Assembly: GCF_014863405.1 (NCBI RefSeq)
Contig: NZ_JACZZA010000001.1
Span: 62,001-126,000, forward strand
DNA: 64,000 nucleotides
Direction of reading: 5' to 3'
Source of the DNA: Dyella acidiphila
GTDB lineage: Bacteria > Pseudomonadota > Gammaproteobacteria > Xanthomonadales > Rhodanobacteraceae
The translations under genes and the position numbers were made by a program. Each line of letters opens with the position of its first letter. Within the stretch, counting starts at the first letter, position 1. Positions 1-8,991 of the stretch are shown piece after piece. Below the pieces are notes generated by a model. That model had not been told where the DNA came from. It made no database searches and was given only the letters and a program-made list of their open reading frames with translations.

Positions 1-188
1 TGCGGCATCTCAAAGAGCGCGGCATCGGCGTGTTGATCACCGATCACAACGTGCGCGAGACGCTGGGCATTTGCGACCGCGCCTACATCATGAACGAGGG
101 TGAGGTTCTTTCGCGCGGCACGCCGGCCCATATCCTGGCCGACGAGAAGGTGCGAGAAGTCTATCTGGGCCGCGAATTCCGACTGTAA
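1..188 (+). CDS. lptB: LPS export ABC transporter ATP-binding protein LptB, C-terminal fragment
   Basis: The frame is open at the window edge and gives the last 61 residues, ending in TAA at 186-188. It contains the end of an ABC ATPase: the H-loop region [12 protein letters not shown], then [12 protein letters not shown] and a tail of the LptB type ([10 protein letters not shown]). LptB is the cytoplasmic ATPase that powers LptFGC extraction of lipopolysaccharide from the inner membrane. Immediate linkage to rpoN is the usual order in proteobacteria and supports LptB over other ABC ATPases. Walker A and the signature motif lie outside the window, so the identification rests on the tail and the synteny. 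Confidence 0.85.
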   Translation, partial: RHLKERGIGVLITDHNVRETLGICDRAYIMNEGEVLSRGTPAHILADEKVREVYLGREFRL

Positions 189-330
189 TAGCGCAACTCA
201 AGCGGCTCCACAAGACCTAATTTGCGCGGCTTCACATCCGCACGCACCACCGCTCATTCCGGCCGTGACAAGTATGGTCGGCGTTCCGCCGAAGGGTTAG
301 GATGAACCCATATTCACCCCTTCGGCAGGC

Positions 331-1806
331 ATGAAACCAGGGCTTCAGTTCCGTCTCAATCAACAGCTGGCTCTTACGCCGCAGTTGCAGCAGGCCATCC
401 GCCTGCTGCAATTGTCGCAACTGGAGCTGGCCGCCGAGTTGCGTCAGCTTGCCGAGAGCAATCCGCTGCTCGAATTTGCCGAAGACGCGGACGGCGAGAC
501 AAACGAAGACGACGCCGACAGCGAGTTCGAGAACGACTACGAGCCCGCGGTCTCCGCTGGCAGCGAAAGCACGTCCAGCAGCGACACCAACGACGAAGCG
601 CCGGACTGGACCGAGCCGGATATCAGCACCGACGAACCGATCGATTTTTCCTCCAGCAACGGCAGCGGCAACAGCTCGAACAACCGCGACGACGAAGGCA
701 TGGAACCGCAGAACGCCGCGGCCGAATCACTGCAGGAGCATCTGCTGTGGCAGCTCAATCTGACACCGATGGATGCGCGCTCGAAAGCGATCGCCACGGT
801 ATTGATCGATGCCTTGAATACGGATGGCTATCTGGGCGAAGGCCTGGATGCGGTGCTCGCCGCGCTGCCCCCGCACCTGAAAGCCACGCTTGAGGAAGTA
901 GAGAGCGTACGCCGGCAGTTGCAGCACTTCGATCCCGCCGGCGTGGCCAGTGTCGACCTGCCCGATTGCCTGCGCGCGCAGCTGGAGCAGTTCGATCCCG
1001 GCACGCCGCATCGCGAACTCGCCCTGCGCATTGTCGAGAGCGAACTGGAACTGCTGGCGCGCAACGACATCGCCAAGCTGGCCCGCCGCCTGCACGCCAC
1101 CGAGGAAGAAACCACCGCCGCCGCGCTGCTGATCCGCAGCCTGGACCCGCGCCCGGGCGCCGCGATGGACACGACCCCGGTGGAGTACGTCGCACCCGAC
1201 GTCTACGCCCGCAAGGACGGCACCCGCTGGCGGGTTCTGCTCAATCCCGAGAGCCAGCCGAAACTTAGTCTTAACCAGCATTATTGCAGTCTGATCGCCC
1301 AGGCGCGCAGCGACGATGCCACCTGGATGCGCGGGCAGCTGCAGGAAGCGCGGTGGCTGATCAAGAGCCTGGAATCCCGTGCCGAAACCCTGTTGAAGGT
1401 GGCGGAAGCCATCGTGCGTCGGCAAAGCGCTTTCCTGGACTACGGTCCGGAAGCCATGCAGCCATTGGTGCTGCGCGAAGTGGCGGAGGAAGTGGGTATG
1501 CATGAATCGACCATTTCACGTGTAACCACCCGCAAATACATTCACACGCCGCGCGGCACGTACGAACTGAAATATTTCTTTTCCAGTGGCGTTTCCACCG
1601 AAGACGGCGGCAGCGCGTCCGCCACGGCCATCCAGGCCATGCTGCGCAAGCTGGTCGACGGCGAAGATCCGCGCAAGCCGTTGTCGGATCAGGCGCTGGC
1701 CGAAGAACTGCACAACAAGGGCATTCAGGTGGCCCGCCGCACGGTCGCGAAATACCGGGAAATCCTGCGTATTCCCAGCTCCAGCGAACGACAGCGCAGC
1801 AGCTGA
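331..1806 (+). CDS. rpoN: RNA polymerase sigma-54 factor RpoN
   Basis: The 491-residue protein has all sigma-54 regions. Residues 1-50 are the Gln/Leu-rich activator-interacting region I (LNQQLALTPQLQQAIRLLQL). It is followed by a long acidic, Ser/Asn-rich region II (about 50-130), the core-binding domain, a helix-turn-helix (LREVAEEVGMHESTISRVT), and the RpoN box ARRTVAKYRE at 468-477 that reads the -24 element. Sigma-54 directs core polymerase to -24/-12 promoters and needs an AAA+ activator to open them. This window also holds such an activator (24068-25414) and a matching promoter (40593-40608). Length and start agree with family norms. Confidence 0.97.
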   Translation: MKPGLQFRLNQQLALTPQLQQAIRLLQLSQLELAAELRQLAESNPLLEFAEDADGETNEDDADSEFENDYEPAVSAGSESTSSSDTNDEAPDWTEPDISTDEPIDFSSSNGSGNSSNNRDDEGMEPQNAAAESLQEHLLWQLNLTPMDARSKAIATVLIDALNTDGYLGEGLDAVLAALPPHLKATLEEVESVRRQLQHFDPAGVASVDLPDCLRAQLEQFDPGTPHRELALRIVESELELLARNDIAKLARRLHATEEETTAAALLIRSLDPRPGAAMDTTPVEYVAPDVYARKDGTRWRVLLNPESQPKLSLNQHYCSLIAQARSDDATWMRGQLQEARWLIKSLESRAETLLKVAEAIVRRQSAFLDYGPEAMQPLVLREVAEEVGMHESTISRVTTRKYIHTPRGTYELKYFFSSGVSTEDGGSASATAIQAMLRKLVDGEDPRKPLSDQALAEELHNKGIQVARRTVAKYREILRIPSSSERQRSS

Positions 1807-1956
1807 ACCAGCCCGGCCCCGTTCTCCGCAACGGGGAACTTGCGCGCAAACGGAACGTTCCCATATCGAAGAGTAAGGTTTCGCTTCACGGTGCCACCGA
1901 TCGTTTCACGGCGATCCGCGCACCCAACCACGCCGCCCCCGGGCGGCCAGCTCTAG

Positions 1957-1964
1957 TAAGGAGG
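1957..1964 (+). promoter_or_regulatory. Strong ribosome binding site of hpf
   Basis: TAAGGAGG, an almost full anti-Shine-Dalgarno match, ends 6 nt before the ATG at 1971 and fixes the hpf start. It suggests high translation of the hibernation factor independently of rpoN upstream. Confidence 0.75.
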
Positions 1965-1970
1965 CGCACC

Positions 1971-2297
1971 ATGCAATTCCAACTCAGTGGTCAAAAGATC
2001 GACATCACCCAGGCCCTGCGCACTCATGCAGAAGCCAAGCTCGATCGCTTGACCCGCCTCGACGACCACATAGTCAGCCTGAGCGTCGTGCTTTCGGTGG
2101 ACAAGCTCCAGCAACGCGCCGAAGGAACGCTCAACGTGGCAGGCAAGAGCCTGCATGCCGAGGCCGCCGAGAACGATATGTACGTCTCCCTGGACAAGCT
2201 GTTCGACACGCTTGTCACGCAGTTGCGCCGTTACCGTGAAAAGTTGTGTGACAAACACCAACGCGAGGTATACGAGGCCCGCCAGGCCGCCATGTAA
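1971..2297 (+). CDS. hpf: Ribosome hibernation promoting factor, short form
   Basis: The 108-residue protein has the sigma-54 modulation/S30EA fold: [20 protein letters not shown] at the N-terminus, a central beta region, and a basic C-terminal helix ([15 protein letters not shown]). The length is that of a short HPF, with no C-terminal dimerisation domain. HPF binds the 30S decoding centre and promotes 100S ribosome dimers in stationary phase. It follows rpoN by 164 bp, the classical rpoN-hpf arrangement, with its own strong ribosome binding site. Confidence 0.95.
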   Translation: MQFQLSGQKIDITQALRTHAEAKLDRLTRLDDHIVSLSVVLSVDKLQQRAEGTLNVAGKSLHAEAAENDMYVSLDKLFDTLVTQLRRYREKLCDKHQREVYEARQAAM

Positions 2298-2451
2298 GCT
2301 CGCTCGCGGCCGCCTCTTCGCACGGAGAGGCGGCCGCAAGGCCTCCCAACCGCCCGCCAGCCCTCCCCGCCGCAGCGCCGATTACAACCGATCGCCCCCA
2401 AACTGGCACAATGTTCCAGCCGCCGCCCCCGACCAGGCAGCCCGACGGCAC

Positions 2452-2466
2452 AAAGGAACATTCTTG
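2452..2466 (+). promoter_or_regulatory. Ribosome binding site and TTG start of hprK
   Basis: AAAGGAA at 2452-2458 precedes TTG at 2464-2466 with a 5-nt gap. This is the only start in the frame that gives a normal-length HprK N-terminus. Confidence 0.6.
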
Positions 2467-3414
2467 GATCGGCTTACCGCACGACAACTCTTCGATGACA
2501 TTCACGAGCGCATGGGGCTACGCTGGATCGCGGGCATGCGTGGTGAGTCGCGCGTGCTCGAATACGGCTCCACCCCTGCCCGGCGTCCGTCGCTGGTGGG
2601 TTATCTCAATGTCATCTATCCGAACAAGATCCAGATCGTCGGCACGGAAGAGCTGAGCTATCTGGACAGCCTGGATTCGCGCCAGCGCTGGGAAGTGGTG
2701 CACAAGGCCGCGGCCACGCGCCCAGTGGCATTCATCGTCACCAAGGACCAGCCCATCCCCACCGACCTGCGCGAAGTGGCGGAAGAAACCGATACCCCGC
2801 TGTGGCTCAGCGCCAAGCGCGGCCACGAGCTGCTGACCTGGATGCAGTACCACCTGGCGCGCAGCATGGCGCCGCGCCTGACCTTGCACGGCGTGCTGCT
2901 GGAAGTGTTTTCGATCGGCGTGCTGATCACCGGCGAGGCCGGCTCGGGCAAGAGCGAGCTGGCGCTGGAACTGATCAGCCGCGGCCATCGGCTGGTCGCC
3001 GACGATGCGCCGGAGTTCACCCTGATTGCGCCGGACGTGATCGACGGCGCCTGCCCGGAGCTGCTGCAGGATCTGCTCGAAGTACGCGGCCTGGGTGTGC
3101 TCAACGTGCGCGAAATGTTCGGCCACACCTCGGTAAAAACCTCCAAGTACCTGCGCCTGGTGATTCACCTCAAGCCCTTGCGCGACGGCGAAAACACCGA
3201 TGCCATGACGCGCCTCACCGGCGACGTCGGCCATCGCGAAATTTTCGACGTGCAGGTGCCGATGATCACCCTGCCCGTCGCTCCCGGCCGCAACCTCGCG
3301 GTGCTGGTGGAAGCGGCCGTACGCAGCCATATGCTCAAGAGCAAGGGCATCGACCCGGCCATGAGCTTTATGGACCGCCAGGCCCACCAGATGCGTCGCC
3401 TTCCTCCCTGGTAA
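2464..3414 (+). CDS. hprK: HPr kinase/phosphorylase
   Basis: The enzyme phosphorylates and dephosphorylates Ser46 of HPr. Both family signatures are present: P-loop GEAGSGKS (157-164) and [15 protein letters not shown]. No ATG lies at a sensible N-terminus. The frame runs open far upstream through hpf, so I place the start at TTG 2464, which is 5-6 nt after AAAGGAA (2452-2458). That gives 316 residues beginning [19 protein letters not shown], the normal HprK length. It lies between hpf and rapZ in one operon. The start codon is inference; the function is well supported. Confidence 0.93.
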   Translation: MDRLTARQLFDDIHERMGLRWIAGMRGESRVLEYGSTPARRPSLVGYLNVIYPNKIQIVGTEELSYLDSLDSRQRWEVVHKAAATRPVAFIVTKDQPIPTDLREVAEETDTPLWLSAKRGHELLTWMQYHLARSMAPRLTLHGVLLEVFSIGVLITGEAGSGKSELALELISRGHRLVADDAPEFTLIAPDVIDGACPELLQDLLEVRGLGVLNVREMFGHTSVKTSKYLRLVIHLKPLRDGENTDAMTRLTGDVGHREIFDVQVPMITLPVAPGRNLAVLVEAAVRSHMLKSKGIDPAMSFMDRQAHQMRRLPPW

Positions 3415-3418
3415 TGCC

Positions 3419-4315
3419 ATGAGTCAGCAGCAAGACAGCCCCCTTCCCGCCGACGATCCGAGCGCCGTCCATCTGGTGGTCGTGACCGGCATGTCCGGCG
3501 GCGGCAAGACCGTCGCCCTGCGCGCACTGGAAGACCTGGAGTTCTACTGCGTCGACAACCTGCCCAGCGCGCTGTTGCCGCAGGTGGTCGACGCCGCCAC
3601 GCACGGCGACAGCCACCGGCGCCGCATCGCGGTCGGTGTGGACGTGCGCAGCCGCGACGAAGATTTCCAGCACATGCCCAAGGTGCTCTCGGCCCTGGCC
3701 ACGACCGTGCACGTGCATCTGATCTTCATCGACTGCAGCGACGCCGTGCTGATCAAGCGCTATTCGGAAACGCGCCGCCGGCATCCGCTGGCCACGCGCG
3801 GCCTGTCGCTGGCCGATGCCATCGCCGAGGAACGCCGCCTGCTGCGCCCGCTGATGGCGATCGCCGAGCGCGTGATCGACTCCAGCGACTTGAACGTGCA
3901 CCAGCTGCGCCGCCTGATCGCCACCGGCTATGCGCAGACCATGCCCGGCCTGACGCTGATGTTCCAGTCGTTCGCCTTCCGCCGCGGCCTGCCGCTGGAT
4001 TCGGATTTCGTGTTCGATGCGCGCTGCCTGCCCAATCCGCATTGGCAGCCGGCCCTGCGCCCGCTGTCGGGCAAGGACGGCCCGGTGCGCGACTTCCTCG
4101 AACAGCAGGCGGTGGTCGGCGAATATTTTGCCGATACCGCGCGCTGGCTCGACGCCTGGCTGCCGCGCTTCGAAGCGGACGACCGCAGCTACGTCACCAT
4201 CTCCATCGGCTGCACCGGTGGCCGCCACCGGTCGGTCTATCTGGTCGAGAAGCTCGCCGCGCACTACCGCGTCTCGCGCGAAGGCGTGCTTACTTTCCAT
4301 CGTGAACTCGAGTGA
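3419..4315 (+). CDS. rapZ: RNase adapter protein RapZ (YvcJ family P-loop protein)
   Basis: The 298 residues carry a P-loop GMSGGGKT at 24-31, followed by VALRALEDLEFYCVDNLP, and the C-terminal family block SIGCTGGRHRSVYLVEKLA. In enterobacteria RapZ binds the sRNA GlmZ, recruits RNase E and tunes GlmS synthesis. The nucleotide-binding domain is conserved across bacteria, and the RNA role here is extrapolated. It starts 4 nt after the hprK stop, so the two are probably co-translated in the regulatory PTS operon. Confidence 0.94.
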   Translation: MSQQQDSPLPADDPSAVHLVVVTGMSGGGKTVALRALEDLEFYCVDNLPSALLPQVVDAATHGDSHRRRIAVGVDVRSRDEDFQHMPKVLSALATTVHVHLIFIDCSDAVLIKRYSETRRRHPLATRGLSLADAIAEERRLLRPLMAIAERVIDSSDLNVHQLRRLIATGYAQTMPGLTLMFQSFAFRRGLPLDSDFVFDARCLPNPHWQPALRPLSGKDGPVRDFLEQQAVVGEYFADTARWLDAWLPRFEADDRSYVTISIGCTGGRHRSVYLVEKLAAHYRVSREGVLTFHRELE

Positions 4316-4358
4316 TCTCCATGTTGTCTTTACGTAACTCAAGCGAGGCCGCCGTGTC

Positions 4359-4751
4359 ATGAGCGTCGGTGTGCTCCTGATGACCCACGAGTCGGTCGGC
4401 CAGGCGTTGGTGAAGGCGGCGCGTCATGTGCTGCCCAAACTGCCGCTGCGGGTCGCCACGGTGGAAGTGCCTGCCCGCGCCGATCCGGATGTGATGCGCA
4501 CGCTTACAGCCAAGCATGCGCGTGAACTGGATCACGGTGACGGCGTGCTGGTGTTGGCGGATCTGTACGGCGCCACGCCATGCAATATCGGCCTGTCTTT
4601 GAGTGCGGTCGGGGTAAGGCTGCGCTGCGTATCCGGTTTGAACCTGCCCATGCTGCTGCGCGTGCTCAATTACGCCGACAAGCCGCTGGATGAACTTGCG
4701 GAAATCGCGGCCAGCGGCGGTCGCGGGGGAATCTTCATAGACCATGCTTGA
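4359..4751 (+). CDS. PTS EIIA component, mannose family
   Basis: The 130-residue protein has the EIIA-Man fold. The phospho-acceptor is His10 in LLMTHESVGQAL, and the substrate-loop sequence VLVLADLYGATPCNI is also present. No EIIB, EIIC or EIID gene follows, so it probably acts as a regulatory phospho-relay end point receiving phosphate from HPr and not as a sugar transporter subunit. It overlaps ptsH by 8 nt, implying translational coupling. The Man-type EIIA, HPr, EI and HprK set is known from alpha-, beta- and xanthomonad genomes. Confidence 0.92.
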   Translation: MSVGVLLMTHESVGQALVKAARHVLPKLPLRVATVEVPARADPDVMRTLTAKHARELDHGDGVLVLADLYGATPCNIGLSLSAVGVRLRCVSGLNLPMLLRVLNYADKPLDELAEIAASGGRGGIFIDHA

Positions 4752-5013
4752 AAAAGAAATCGTCGTCTCCAACAAATTGGGCTTGCACGCCCGCGCATCA
4801 GCCAAGCTGGTGCAACTGGTGCAAAGCTACAAATCCACCGTCTGGCTGATCAGCAAAGGTCGCGAAGTGAATGCGCAAAGCATCATGGGCGTGATGATGC
4901 TGGCTGCCGGCATCGGTACGCCGTTGATCGTGCGCGCCGACGGTGCGGATGAATCGGCGGCGCTGGATGCCGTAGTGGATCTATTCAATCGTAAGTTTGA
5001 CGAAGGGGCGTAA
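4744..5013 (+). CDS. ptsH: Phosphocarrier protein HPr
   Basis: This 89-residue HPr has both regulated residues at canonical positions. His15, in KLGLHARASAKLV, is the EI phosphorylation site. Ser46, in AQSIMGVMMLAAG, is the HprK site. Retention of Ser46 and its surrounding hydrophobic patch agrees with hprK being encoded in the same operon. It receives phosphate from EI and passes it to the EIIA encoded just upstream. Confidence 0.97.
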   Translation: MLEKEIVVSNKLGLHARASAKLVQLVQSYKSTVWLISKGREVNAQSIMGVMMLAAGIGTPLIVRADGADESAALDAVVDLFNRKFDEGA

Positions 5014-5138
5014 TGCATGAGGCAGGGAACCGGGAACCGGCAACGTCAAGCAGCCGCGCGCAAGCTCGTATTGCGCCGGCAGCCTGATGCCGCCCTTTCC
5101 TCGCCCCCCGTTTTCGGCGCGTCGCGTGGAGGCTGCCC

Positions 5139-6881
5139 ATGAGGCAGATCCTCTCCGGCACGATGGCCTCGCGCGGCATGACCCTGGGCCGCGCGCGACT
5201 GGTGCAGCCCAGTCGCTATCTGGTCGATACGCGCCCGCTCACGGAAGAAGAAATCAGTTCCGAGCTCGAGCATCTGCACACCGCGCTGGAAACCGCGCGG
5301 CAGGAACTGCGCGAATTGCGCGGCAAGCTGCACGGTGCGCTGGCGCGCGAAGTGAACGAATTCATCGACGCGCACAGCCTGCTGCTGGACGATGCCGAAC
5401 TGCTGCGCGGCCTGGATGAAATGATCACCATCGGCCGCTACCGCGCCGGCGCCGCACTGAAAAAACAGCGCGACCGCCTTGCCGGTGTTTTCGGCGCGAT
5501 GGACGATCCCTATCTGCGCAGCCGCATGGAAGATGTCGACCAGGTGATCGGCCGCGTCATCTCCGCCCTGCAGCGGCAGACCAGCGTCGAGGAACGCAAG
5601 CTGGCCGCGCGTGTGGGCGAGATCCTGGTGGCCGATACGCTGGCCCCGGCCGACATGGCGCATCTGGCGGGCAATGGGCTGCTCGGCGTCATCACCAGTT
5701 CCGGCAGCCCCTATTCGCATAGCGCAATCCTGGCGCGCAGCCTCAACCTGCCGATGCTGGTGGGCACGCGCGATGCGCTGGCGACCATCCACGACGACGA
5801 CCTGATCCTGCTCGACACCGAGCACGGCGAAGCCGTGGTGCATCCCACCGCACAGGACCTGGCCCGCTATCGCTCGTGGCAGCGCGAGGCCGCCGCGGAA
5901 GGACGCCGGCTGGCCAGCCTCGCCAATGCGCCCACGCAAACGCGCGATGGCATCAGCGTGCATCTGCTGGCGAATGCCGAATCGGCCAGCGATGTCGCCC
6001 TCGCGCGCTCGCGCGGCGCCGATGGCGTAGGCCTGTATCGCACCGAATTTCTGTTTCTGCGTCACAAAGGGCTGCCGTCGGAAGACGAGCAGTTCATTGC
6101 CTATCGCGACGTGGTGCTCGGCATGGGCGGCGCGCCGGTCACCATCCGCACGCTCGACCTGGGCGCGGACAAGGCCGATGCCGCCGGCCTGGTGATCCGT
6201 GGCGAAGAAAATCCCGCGCTGGGCGTGCGTGGCGTGCGTCTTTCGCTGCGCCATCCGGCGGTATTCACCACCCAGATCCGCGCCATCCTGCGCGCCGCCT
6301 GCTATGGCCCGGTGCGCGTGCTGGTGCCGATGGTGACGCAGCCGGACGAACTGATCGCAGTACGCACGCTGTTCAAGCTGGCGCGGCAAGAGCTCAAGCG
6401 CGAAAACATCGACCTGCCGGAAAAGCTGGCGCTGGGCGCGATGATCGAAGTGCCCGCGGCGGCGATCAATGTGCGCGCGCTGCTCGAACACGCGGATTTC
6501 CTGGCCATCGGCACCAACGACCTGGCGCAGTACGTGCTCGCCGCCGATCGCGGCAACGACGCGCTGGAAAACATTTACAACCCGCTGCAGCCGGCGCTGC
6601 TGCGCTTGCTGTCGCACGTGATTTCCGCCGGACGGCGCGCCGGCAAGCCAGTGAGCCTGTGCGGCGAAATCGGCGGCGACGTGAACTTCACTGCGCTATT
6701 GCTGGCCCTGGGCCTGAATGAATTCAGCATGCACCCGAGCAAGATCCTGCATGTGCGCGATCGACTGGCGGCGCTGGACCATGCCTTGTTGCGTGCGCAT
6801 GCGCCGAAGCTGATTCGGGCACGCACGCATGAAGAAGCCGAAGAGCTGCTGGCCTCGATCTCCAATACTTGCGGTCACTGA
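5139..6881 (+). CDS. ptsI: Phosphoenolpyruvate-protein phosphotransferase, PTS enzyme I
   Basis: The 580-residue EI transfers phosphate from phosphoenolpyruvate to HPr. The swivelling domain carries the active-site His194 in GSPYSHSAILARSL. The PEP-binding barrel contains RTLDLGADK, GLYRTEFLFL, FLAIGTNDLAQY and the C-terminal LCGEIGGD. The start is supported by GTGGAGG at 5126-5132. A gap of 125 bp from ptsH holds no gene. It is the last gene of the rpoN-PTS block and ends just before a hairpin repeat. Confidence 0.96.
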   Translation: MRQILSGTMASRGMTLGRARLVQPSRYLVDTRPLTEEEISSELEHLHTALETARQELRELRGKLHGALAREVNEFIDAHSLLLDDAELLRGLDEMITIGRYRAGAALKKQRDRLAGVFGAMDDPYLRSRMEDVDQVIGRVISALQRQTSVEERKLAARVGEILVADTLAPADMAHLAGNGLLGVITSSGSPYSHSAILARSLNLPMLVGTRDALATIHDDDLILLDTEHGEAVVHPTAQDLARYRSWQREAAAEGRRLASLANAPTQTRDGISVHLLANAESASDVALARSRGADGVGLYRTEFLFLRHKGLPSEDEQFIAYRDVVLGMGGAPVTIRTLDLGADKADAAGLVIRGEENPALGVRGVRLSLRHPAVFTTQIRAILRAACYGPVRVLVPMVTQPDELIAVRTLFKLARQELKRENIDLPEKLALGAMIEVPAAAINVRALLEHADFLAIGTNDLAQYVLAADRGNDALENIYNPLQPALLRLLSHVISAGRRAGKPVSLCGEIGGDVNFTALLLALGLNEFSMHPSKILHVRDRLAALDHALLRAHAPKLIRARTHEEAEELLASISNTCGH

Positions 6882-6924
6882 CTTCGCGCTCGCCACGCGT
6901 GCTTGGTTGCGTTGGTGAGAGATC

Positions 6925-6966
6925 GTTGGGTTACCCCCGGATCAAGTCCGGGGTAACCCACCTACG
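6925..6966. repeat. Single-hairpin variant of the GTTGGGTTA repeat; possible bidirectional terminator
   Basis: TGGGTTACCCCCGGA faces TCCGGGGTAACCCA across a 5-nt loop, with one unpaired C. The ends GTTGGGTTAC and CCTACG match the larger repeats at 23973, 54046, 57801 and 60656, but the internal GCGCAGCG core is missing. It lies between the convergent ptsI and LysR genes and could stop transcription from both sides. The CTA in its last bases (6962-6964) is the stop codon of the LysR gene. Confidence 0.75.
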
Positions 6967-7840
6967 ACACCGAGAGCAAAAATGCTTCCAGCGCGGCGCC
7001 ACGATATTTCTCCCGGTGCAGCAGGATGGAAAGCTTGCGCTGCAGATCCAGGAACGGTGTTTTCAACGCTGCCAGGCGGCCGGTAGCCAGCGCATCGGTC
7101 ACCGCCACTTCCGGCAGACAGGCAATGCCCAGCCCGGCCGTCACCGCCTGCTTGATCGCCTCGATCTGATCGAGCTCCATCACTGTTTCGCCCGGCGGTA
7201 GCTGCGCCAGCGCGCGTTCGCTGGTGGTGCGCGTGGCCGAACCGGGCTCGCGCAATACCCAGCGTGCGCCGGCAAAATGTTCCGGCTGCAGATGGCGTTG
7301 TTTGGCCAAGGGATGGTCGGGCCGCGCGCACACCACCAGCTTGTCGTCGCGCCACGGACGCATCTCGATCAGCGGATGGGTTACCGGGCCCTCCACACAG
7401 CCCACGTCCAGGCTGTGATCGAGCACCGCCGCCGCGATATCGCCGGTATTGGCCACGCGCAGGCGGATCGCCACCTGCGGATGGCTGCGCACGAAATCCC
7501 CCAGCAATTCGCCGACGCGATAGTTGCCGACGGTATTGCTGGCGCCGATGCGCAGGTCGCCCGCCAGCGATTCCAGCTTGCCGCTGGCGCGGCGCCCGAA
7601 CTCGGCGTGCCGCTCCAGCAGTTCCTGCGCCAGCGGCAGCAGCTCGCGCCCGCGGGCGTTCAGGCGCAGCCGGCCGCGCTCGCGGTCGAACACGGGCGCA
7701 TCGAGCTGCCGCTCCATTTCGGCCAGGGCCATGCTGGCGGCGGGTTGGGTGAGGTGCAGGCTCTCCGCCGCGGCCCGCACACTGCCGTGCAAGGCGATCT
7801 GCACGAAAACCTCGAGCTGGCGCAAGCTGACGTTAAGCAT
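6962..7840 (-). CDS. LysR-family transcriptional regulator next to YeiH-type exporter (YeiE-like)
   Basis: The 292 residues have a LysR winged helix at 1-60 (LRQLEVFVQIALHGSVRAAA then LHLTQPAASMALAEME) and a periplasmic-binding-protein-like effector domain from about 90. It is divergent from a YeiH-family gene, the same arrangement as E. coli yeiE-yeiH, so it most likely controls that exporter. The effector is unknown from sequence. Its TAG stop lies in the end of a hairpin repeat. Confidence 0.88.
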   Translation of the reverse strand: MLNVSLRQLEVFVQIALHGSVRAAAESLHLTQPAASMALAEMERQLDAPVFDRERGRLRLNARGRELLPLAQELLERHAEFGRRASGKLESLAGDLRIGASNTVGNYRVGELLGDFVRSHPQVAIRLRVANTGDIAAAVLDHSLDVGCVEGPVTHPLIEMRPWRDDKLVVCARPDHPLAKQRHLQPEHFAGARWVLREPGSATRTTSERALAQLPPGETVMELDQIEAIKQAVTAGLGIACLPEVAVTDALATGRLAALKTPFLDLQRKLSILLHREKYRGAALEAFLLSVS

Positions 7841-7857
7841 CAGCTTAGTTTATATAG

Positions 7858-7874
7858 TTGATTAGATATTTCAA
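7858..7874. promoter_or_regulatory. Candidate LysR-type operator in the divergent intergenic region
   Basis: TTGATTAGATATTTCAA is an inverted repeat of the T-N11-A class (TTGA, 9-nt spacer, TCAA). It sits in an AT-rich stretch 18 bp upstream of the LysR start and about 59 bp upstream of the exporter start. This is the expected place for an autoregulatory and activating LysR site. The site is inferred from form and position. Confidence 0.45.
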
Positions 7875-7932
7875 ATTTTCCTAATAGGAGGCGACGCGGA
7901 CAATAGGCGCATTCCCCAGTGAGGTGGCGCTC

Positions 7933-8973
7933 ATGCACGCTACTACCACCCTCCCCTCGACCCATTCCCATCCCGCCACCCGCCTGGCCGGCCTGCTGCT
8001 GGCGCTCGGCATCGCGGCCGTCGCCTGGCTGCTCGGCCGCGTCGTTCCGCTGATCGGCGGCCCCGTGTTCGGCATCCTGCTCGGCATCGCGGTACGCAAT
8101 CTGTTTACCCTGCCGAATGCCGTCAATCCGGGCATCCAGTTCGCCAGCAAGCAAGTACTGCAGTGGTCGATCATCGCGCTGGGTTTCGGCCTCAGCCTGA
8201 CCCAGGTGGCCAAGACCGGCCTGGAGTCGCTGTCGGTAACCCTGGTGACCATGACCACCGCCTTTGTTACCGCGCTGGTGCTCGGGCGCCTGCTGAAGGT
8301 GCACGACAAGCTGCAGATCCTGATCGGCGTAGGCACCGCCATCTGCGGCGGCTCGGCGATTGCCGCGGTGACACCGATCATCAAGCCGGACGATCACGAC
8401 ACCGCCTTCGCCATCTCCACCATCTTCCTGTTCAACGTGGTGGCGGTGCTGCTGTTCCCCTTGCTCGGCCATCTGCTGCACCTGTCGGATCTGGGCTTTG
8501 GCATGTGGGCGGGCACGGCGATCAACGACACCTCCTCGGTGGTCGCGGCCGGCTACAGCTACAGCAAGGCGGCCGGCGATTTCGCCACCATCGTGAAGCT
8601 GACGCGCGCCACGCTGATCATCCCGATCTGCCTGATCCTGGCGATTGCCGTGGCCGTGCGCGAAAAACGCGCCGCCAGGCACGCCGGCACGGCCAGCGAT
8701 TTCAGCCTGGGCCGCATCTTTCCCTGGTTCATCCTGTGGTTCCTGGTCGCTTCGGCGCTACGCACGGCCGGTTTCGTGCCGGTAGCGATCCAGCCGGCGC
8801 TGCACCTGGCAGCGGAATTCATGATCATCGTGGCGCTCACCGCCATCGGCCTGTCTGCCAACCTGCGCAAGATGGCCTCGACCGGTGCACGGCCGATCCT
8901 GCTGGGGCTGGGGGTATGGGCCGCGGTATCGATCAGCAGTCTGCTGGTGCAGATGGCGATCGGGCAGATGTAA
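7933..8973 (+). CDS. YeiH/UPF0324-family putative anion exporter
   Basis: This very hydrophobic 346-residue protein has about ten transmembrane segments and family blocks such as ICGGSAIAAVTP, WAGTAINDTSSVVAAGYSYS and ALTAIGLSANL. UPF0324/YeiH proteins (PF03601) are poorly characterised inner-membrane proteins annotated as sulfate or sulfonate-type exporters. I prefer the ATG at 7933, which is 5 nt after GAGGTGG, to the in-frame GTG at 7924 that lies inside that site. It is divergent from the LysR gene. Confidence 0.85.
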   Translation: MHATTTLPSTHSHPATRLAGLLLALGIAAVAWLLGRVVPLIGGPVFGILLGIAVRNLFTLPNAVNPGIQFASKQVLQWSIIALGFGLSLTQVAKTGLESLSVTLVTMTTAFVTALVLGRLLKVHDKLQILIGVGTAICGGSAIAAVTPIIKPDDHDTAFAISTIFLFNVVAVLLFPLLGHLLHLSDLGFGMWAGTAINDTSSVVAAGYSYSKAAGDFATIVKLTRATLIIPICLILAIAVAVREKRAARHAGTASDFSLGRIFPWFILWFLVASALRTAGFVPVAIQPALHLAAEFMIIVALTAIGLSANLRKMASTGARPILLGLGVWAAVSISSLLVQMAIGQM

Positions 8974-8991
8974 CGCGGCGGCGCTCGTGCT

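Noticed and set aside
2155-2463. Upstream extension of hprK to an ATG inside hpf
   Set aside because: It would overlap hpf by 143 bp and add about 103 Arg/Pro-rich residues absent from HprK proteins; the TTG at 2464 fits better.
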